Below, in pieces: positions 5,320 to 8,500 of a stretch of 8,500 bases of DNA. The stretch spans positions 1 through 8,500 of the forward strand of contig JAHKLG010000048.1 in the NCBI GenBank assembly GCA_029856625.1, given 5' to 3'. The notes beneath the pieces are model-generated. The model worked only from the letters and a program-made list of their open reading frames with translations, was not told the origin of the DNA and ran no database searches. The position numbers and the translations under genes were made by a program. The stretch comes from Candidatus Njordarchaeota archaeon. GTDB taxonomy: Archaea > Asgardarchaeota > Njordarchaeia > Njordarchaeales > Njordarchaeaceae. The stretch's first letter is position 1. The number at the start of each line of letters is the position of its first letter.

Positions 5320-5328
5320 CATTTAAAT
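5320..5328 (+). promoter_or_regulatory. Alternative proximal TATA box for the stomatin operon
   Basis: CATTTAAAT lies about 50 nt before the start codon. It would give a leader of about 25-30 nt carrying GGTGAT (5366-5371), an exact archaeal Shine-Dalgarno match 5 nt before the ATG at 5377. It competes with the distal box at 5277-5285. Confidence 0.35.
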
Positions 5329-5376
5329 TGTTCAAAACATTAATCATTATTGAATAGGGAACTTTGGTGATAAAAT

Positions 5377-6198
5377 ATGCAGGCAGACATCATTTTCTTT
5401 TCCTCATTCATGCTAATGCTACTTTTCATTGTACTCATGTATCTGTTGTCAGGTATAAGGATACTGCCAGAATACGAGAGAGCAGTTATTTTTAGGTTAG
5501 GCCGGTTAGTGGGAGTAAAGGGTCCTGGATTAATATGGATTATTCCAGGCATTGATACGATGAAGAGGGTAGATCTTAGAGTACAGACAATCGATATTCC
5601 CAGCCAAGAAATTATGACGAAGGATAACATCAACATAAGAGTAGATGCAGCGGTATTCTATAGGATTCATGATCCGGGAAAAGCTATTGTTACACTCGGC
5701 GACATTAGTAGAACTATATATGTTCTTGGACAAACATCTCTAAGAGATGTGCTTGGAGATTTTGAATTAGATGATATCTTAACTAGGAGGGAGGAATTAG
5801 CAAAGAAAATTCAAGAACTTGTTGATTCTCAAGTAGCTGGCTGGGGAATAAAGATAGTAAATGTAGCTCTTCAGCAAATAGTGTTACCCCCAGAACTAGT
5901 TAGAGCTATGGCTGCCCAAGCAGAGGCTGAGAGGGAGAGAAGAGCTAAGATCATTTCAGCTGAAGGAGATAGGCAGGCAGCTGAGATCATTGCTAAGGCT
6001 GCGGAGTATTATGAGAAGCATCCGGTTGCCCTGCGTCTCCGAGAACTCGATGCTTTAGTAACATTGGCTAAGGAGAAGAATACGATTCTACTATATCCTA
6101 TAACGATGGGTGCTGGTGGGGAGGAAATACTTAAAGCAATAGGTCTCACTAAAGCACTTATTAGTAGAAGAACAACTGAGGAAGAAGAGAAGAAATAG
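5377..6198 (+). CDS. Stomatin/prohibitin (SPFH/band 7) family membrane protein
   Basis: This 273-residue SPFH protein has one N-terminal hydrophobic helix (about 5-26) that anchors it in the membrane. The band 7 domain (about 28-190) contains the typical PEYERAVIFRLGRLVGVKGPG block (31-51), KRVDLRVQTIDIPSQEIMTKDN (63-84) and GWGIKIVNVALQQIVLP (155-171). An Ala/Glu-rich coiled coil follows (about 175-212, AEAERERRAKIISAEGDRQA). Near the C-terminus a small hydrophobic patch, NTILLYPITMG (235-245), corresponds to the region cut by the NfeD protease in Pyrococcus stomatin PH1511. The tail is acidic (TTEEEEKK). Such proteins form large ring or cage oligomers that organise membrane microdomains and associated proteases. 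The nfeD gene follows after 10 nt, the classic prokaryotic stomatin operon. Confidence 0.93.
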   Translation: MQADIIFFSSFMLMLLFIVLMYLLSGIRILPEYERAVIFRLGRLVGVKGPGLIWIIPGIDTMKRVDLRVQTIDIPSQEIMTKDNINIRVDAAVFYRIHDPGKAIVTLGDISRTIYVLGQTSLRDVLGDFELDDILTRREELAKKIQELVDSQVAGWGIKIVNVALQQIVLPPELVRAMAAQAEAERERRAKIISAEGDRQAAEIIAKAAEYYEKHPVALRLRELDALVTLAKEKNTILLYPITMGAGGEEILKAIGLTKALISRRTTEEEEKK

Positions 6199-6208
6199 GG
6201 GTCACACT

Positions 6209-6598
6209 ATGTCCTCACCTTTTTATTACTTGTTTTTAGCTATGATTTTACCAATTCTACTAATTATCGGGTTTCTTATTATTGTAATTTTGGTAATTGT
6301 GGCTATTTTAAAACCTGTATCAAAGAAATGGGCGCTTGATCTTGTCGGTGAGGAATGCGTTGTTATAGAGGAAGTCTCTCCAACAAAGATGGGATGGGTC
6401 CGAGTTAGAGGAGAACTCTGGAAAGCAAAAAGTATTAGACATGTTCTAAAGAAGGGAGATAAGGGCATTGTTGTTCGAGTATTTACTGATTATCTCTTAG
6501 TAGATAAGCCGCCCATTTTCCCCTTTCAGCGCTCCCAATATGGTCCATTGTACGGAGAGATAACAAAGTTTGGAAAGTATTCCTTACAAATGTCATAG
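6209..6598 (+). CDS. nfeD: Short NfeD-family membrane protein (NfeD1b type), stomatin partner
   Basis: This 129-residue protein has a hydrophobic N-terminal region of about 29 residues (7-35), long enough for one long membrane helix or a tight hairpin. A soluble beta-rich domain follows (about 43-98), with DLVGEECVVIEEVSPTKMGWVRVRGELWKA leading to GDKGIVVRVFTDYLLVDKP. This is the OB-fold NfeD domain (PF01957 type). The ClpP-like serine protease domain of full-length NfeD1a is absent, so this partner cannot itself cleave the stomatin C-terminus. It probably acts as a structural cap or regulator of the stomatin complex. About 30 residues after the OB fold (99-129) are aromatic and polar and are not recognised. 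The ATG is 10 nt after the stomatin stop, so the two are co-transcribed. Confidence 0.88.
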   Translation: MSSPFYYLFLAMILPILLIIGFLIIVILVIVAILKPVSKKWALDLVGEECVVIEEVSPTKMGWVRVRGELWKAKSIRHVLKKGDKGIVVRVFTDYLLVDKPPIFPFQRSQYGPLYGEITKFGKYSLQMS

Positions 6599-6650
6599 AT
6601 ACTTTTAACAAATTCTTGGAATATTTCTTATACAGGCTCTTCAAATGATC

Positions 6651-6663
6651 TTTATCTTTAAGC
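6651..6663 (+). promoter_or_regulatory. Weak TATA-like region before ctaB
   Basis: TTTATCTTTAAGC is the best promoter candidate in the 111-nt gap after nfeD. It predicts a start near 6680-6688, followed by TGAGGT (6697-6702) at 7 nt from the ATG. The match is poor, and read-through from the stomatin operon is possible. Confidence 0.25.
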
Positions 6664-6709
6664 TTTCACGATTCTTGAGTTTTCAGATAAATCCGTTGAG
6701 GTAAACTTT

Positions 6710-7576
6710 ATGTCGAAAATTAAGGCATATGGCGAACTATTTAAGCTTAAACAAACAGCTCTCTTAGTATATTCTGGCGTATTCGGATATTTAATAGCAG
6801 CTGGTTTAGGAATTGATTGGAAGACGCTATGTATATTTATAGTGGCTAGCTTCCTATCGGTCTCTGGAACGACTGGTTTGAATATGTACTATGATCGTGA
6901 TATTGATGCAATAATGTTCAGAACCCGAACAAGACCTCTTCCTATGGGCAAACTCGACCCAGATGAAGCTTTCGCGGTTTCCATGACATTGACTATCATG
7001 GGTATAGCTCTTGGATTTCTAATTAATTACTGGGTAGGACTTTCTATACTATTGGGCTTTCTAATAGATGTATATGTGTATACAGTATTTCTTAAGAGAA
7101 GAACCCCGTTAAACATTGTTATTGGGGCGATAGCTGGAGGAATGCCAATATTCGGTGGCTATGCAGCATATGTCGGGTATCCAACGTTAAAAGGGACCCT
7201 ATTGTTATTAATAATCGCTATATGGGCAATCTTACATATATGGTTCATAGCAACTTATTATGTAGAGGATTACGCGCGAGCAGGAATTCCAATGTTACCA
7301 GTAGTTGTTGGAGAGGAAAAAACTGTAAAAATTAGCTTTCTTGGTCTAATTATCCTCTTTTTAATCATATTAATAATGAAAATGATGAATTATGCAACAA
7401 TATACTCCTTAGCTTTATCGGGAATATTCACAATATTCATCTGCATAGTGCTTATAAAGTACTTGAGGACAAATAACAGGGAATTTATAAGGAGGGCATA
7501 TAAGGTATTAAATCCTTACCTAGGTTTTCTACTCATAGCACTATTCTTAGAAAAAATCTTTGCAAACATTATATAG
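6710..7576 (+). CDS. ctaB: Protoheme IX farnesyltransferase (heme O synthase), UbiA superfamily
   Basis: This 288-residue polytopic membrane protein of the UbiA prenyltransferase superfamily has about eight or nine hydrophobic helices. The first aspartate-rich motif is N58-MYY-D62-R-D-I-D66, followed by the R71-TRT-R75-PLP block, where Mg2+-bound prenyl diphosphate sits. The segment YTVFLKRRTPLNIVIGAIAGGMP (124-146), followed by GGYAAYVG, is the COX10/CtaB signature. The second motif region, HIWFIATYYVEDYARAGIPMLPVVVGEEKT (176-205), is also typical of that subfamily. CtaB attaches farnesyl to the vinyl group of heme b, making heme O for terminal oxidases. Length agrees with the family. No ctaA or oxidase subunit gene is in the window, so use of another acceptor is possible. 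It converges on the phosphatase gene with a 4-nt gap. Confidence 0.87.
   Translation: MSKIKAYGELFKLKQTALLVYSGVFGYLIAAGLGIDWKTLCIFIVASFLSVSGTTGLNMYYDRDIDAIMFRTRTRPLPMGKLDPDEAFAVSMTLTIMGIALGFLINYWVGLSILLGFLIDVYVYTVFLKRRTPLNIVIGAIAGGMPIFGGYAAYVGYPTLKGTLLLLIIAIWAILHIWFIATYYVEDYARAGIPMLPVVVGEEKTVKISFLGLIILFLIILIMKMMNYATIYSLALSGIFTIFICIVLIKYLRTNNREFIRRAYKVLNPYLGFLLIALFLEKIFANII
7551..7556 (-). terminator. T6 tract (minus strand) for the phosphatase transcript, inside ctaB
   Basis: Six As on the + strand read as TTTTTT on the - strand, about 25 nt past the phosphatase stop and within the last codons of ctaB. With only 4 nt between the convergent genes, the terminator must lie in the opposite gene; this is the nearest oligo-T. 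Confidence 0.4.
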
Positions 7577-7580
7577 CTTC

Positions 7581-8300
7581 TTAGTGCTTCACTAAAGATA
7601 GGACGTATTCGAAAGCATCTTTGGGGTCCAGAAAATGCTTCTTTGCCACTTTTTTTACTTCTTTATTCTCACCTACGGCTATTGAAACCCCCGCTCTCTC
7701 GAGAATTGGAATATCATTTAATCCATCTCCAAGAGCAATAATTTCTTCTTCTTGCACATTATTTTCCCTAAGAATCATTCTTAGGGCTACATATTTATCG
7801 ATACTGGAGGGAAAGACTTGGATAACATTATGCATGCGGTGATAAATTATTCTGCACAATCCCTCAGCATCATTTTTCTTCAGGAAATCTAATACATATT
7901 TATTCACCCTATCAAATAGTTCCTCTGCCGCAATAGTGAGAATTACATTTGTACAAGGAATAAAAACTCGCCCCCCAAATTTATCCTCTATCTGGTTTTT
8001 CAGCTTATTCCTAATACCGGAGAATTTTTCAAGTTCTATTTTATCAAGTGGAAATTCTATTTTGTGATTCTTGGGATAATAAATCACGGATCCCTCCTCA
8101 CCCACAAGCACTATATTATCCGGTCTAAGCCCCATACCGTAAATGAGCCCCTCTAACCATGTTACCTGACGACCAGACAGAAAAACTATTGAGCAGTACT
8201 CTGATATCTCTCTTAACAATTCAGCAATCTCCCTAGGAACTGGATCATAGTAGGGTTTTACCACGCCATCAACATCAGTCGCTACCAATTTATACCTCAT
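7581..8300 (-). CDS. HAD superfamily phosphatase, Cof/SPP-like (HAD-IIB)
   Basis: This 239-residue soluble phosphatase has all four HAD motifs. Motif I is D9-V-D11-G-V-V, with nucleophile D9, acid/base D11 and V in the more usual T position. Motif II is S42 in VFLSGRQ. Motif III is K169 in PSSIDKYVALR. Motif IV is GD192GLND196. Between motifs II and III, roughly residues 80-165 form the alpha/beta cap that defines HAD-IIB (Cof, sucrose-phosphate and archaeal phosphoglycolate phosphatases). The substrate cannot be read; phosphoglycolate or a sugar phosphate are the main options. The start codon overlaps the stop of the upstream EIIA-like gene (ATGA, 8297-8300), so the two are co-translated, and that partner mildly favours a sugar- or triose-phosphate role. 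The Gly usually found after the motif III Lys is Tyr here. Confidence 0.83.
   Translation of the reverse strand: MRYKLVATDVDGVVKPYYDPVPREIAELLREISEYCSIVFLSGRQVTWLEGLIYGMGLRPDNIVLVGEEGSVIYYPKNHKIEFPLDKIELEKFSGIRNKLKNQIEDKFGGRVFIPCTNVILTIAAEELFDRVNKYVLDFLKKNDAEGLCRIIYHRMHNVIQVFPSSIDKYVALRMILRENNVQEEEIIALGDGLNDIPILERAGVSIAVGENKEVKKVAKKHFLDPKDAFEYVLSLVKH
7650..7656 (+). terminator. T7 tract for the ctaB transcript, antisense inside the phosphatase gene
   Basis: Seven Ts on the + strand, followed by more T-rich sequence to about 7668, lie 74 nt past the ctaB stop and within the 3' end of the convergent phosphatase gene. It is the first strong oligo-T available to the ctaB transcript. Confidence 0.45.
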
Positions 8301-8500
8301 TTCCTTACTCCCTTCAATTTCTTAACGATCTTTTCTCTCACGTTTATAATACCCTCTTTACCTGCTGACAGAGCGATCTTCGCTAGCTCTTTTAATGACT
8401 TACCATCCTCACGTTCTATGAGAACTGTTAATAGCATCGGAATATTCACACCAGAGATTATCTCCACATCCTCCCGCTCAACTGCTATTAATGCAGAAAC
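8297..8500 (-). CDS. PTS EIIA-Man/DhaM-like domain protein, C-terminal part (cut by window edge)
   Basis: On the - strand the frame is open from base 8500 to a TGA at 8299-8297, giving 67 residues. The segment DVEIISGVNIPMLLTVLIER matches the signature of mannose-type PTS EIIA domains (PF03610; E. coli ManX has EVIAGVNIPMLVETL at this place). It is followed by the matching helix LKELAKIALSAGKEGI and then a short basic tail, where ManX continues into its linker and IIB domain. It is therefore probably a stand-alone EIIA. The phosphorylated His of this family lies in the N-terminal part, outside the window, so it cannot be verified. The role would be phosphotransfer from HPr to a sugar permease or to a dihydroxyacetone kinase. 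PTS proteins are uncommon in archaea. The stop overlaps the phosphatase start by 4 nt. Confidence 0.8.
   Translation of the reverse strand, partial: VSALIAVEREDVEIISGVNIPMLLTVLIEREDGKSLKELAKIALSAGKEGIINVREKIVKKLKGVRK

Noticed and set aside
5340..5733. Two minus-strand open frames overlapping the stomatin start (5340-5636 and 5530-5733)
   Set aside because: They have no recognisable domain or ribosome site, and they lie antisense to a clear SPFH gene and across its promoter.
6226..6468. Minus-strand open frame inside nfeD
   Set aside because: Antisense shadow with no motif; the + strand NfeD OB fold explains the region.
7621..7842. 73-codon + strand open frame opposite the phosphatase gene
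   Set aside because: It lies antisense to intact HAD motifs III and IV, has no ribosome site, and its composition is shadow-like.
8422..8433. AACTGTTAA match to the toxin-antitoxin promoter motif
   Set aside because: Only the core 9 bases match and it lies within the coding sequence of the EIIA-like gene, so it is probably chance.

Overview
The window is AT-rich and reads as chromosome from a thermophilic archaeon, most probably a member of the Thermoproteota (Crenarchaeota). The evidence is: an archaeal Hjc-type Holliday junction resolvase, a GyaR-type glyoxylate reductase very like the Thermococcales enzyme, HEPN/MNT and VapBC toxin-antitoxin modules, Shine-Dalgarno motifs of the archaeal GAGGTG/GGTGAT type, TATA-box promoters, and Lys/Glu/Ile-rich proteins. 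The species cannot be fixed from the sequence alone.

Layout on the + strand: (i) 1-720, the C-terminal part of a membrane-anchored, branched-chain-amino-acid-type ABC substrate-binding protein, cut by the left edge, followed by a hairpin/T-rich terminator candidate. (ii) 911-1667, an overlapping HEPN toxin/MNT nucleotidyltransferase antitoxin pair. (iii) 1800-2813, glyoxylate reductase gyaR, with a near-perfect 22-bp palindrome in its promoter region. (iv) 3129-5237, a compact, probably co-transcribed run: vapB, vapC, an Hjc-like resolvase carrying an extra C-terminal domain of about 65-70 residues, and an uncharacterised radical SAM protein. (v) 5377-6598, a stomatin (SPFH) and short NfeD membrane pair behind a promoter with nested direct repeats. 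(vi) 6710-7576, a CtaB/COX10-type UbiA prenyltransferase.

On the - strand, reading in from the right edge: the C-terminal half of a mannose-type PTS EIIA domain protein (8297-8500, partial), overlapping by ATGA with a HAD-IIB phosphatase (7581-8300). The phosphatase converges on ctaB with only 4 nt between the stop codons, so the 3' ends of the two transcripts probably overlap.

No complete new multi-gene system can be demonstrated. The points most worth a second look are: the extended Hjc in a vapBC-hjc-radical SAM cluster; a 15-bp motif (14/15 identical) upstream of both toxin-antitoxin operons; the repeat-rich promoters of vapBC, gyaR and stomatin; and the archaeal EIIA-Man/HAD phosphatase pair at the right edge, whose remaining genes lie outside the window. 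No rRNA, tRNA, CRISPR array or insertion sequence was seen.
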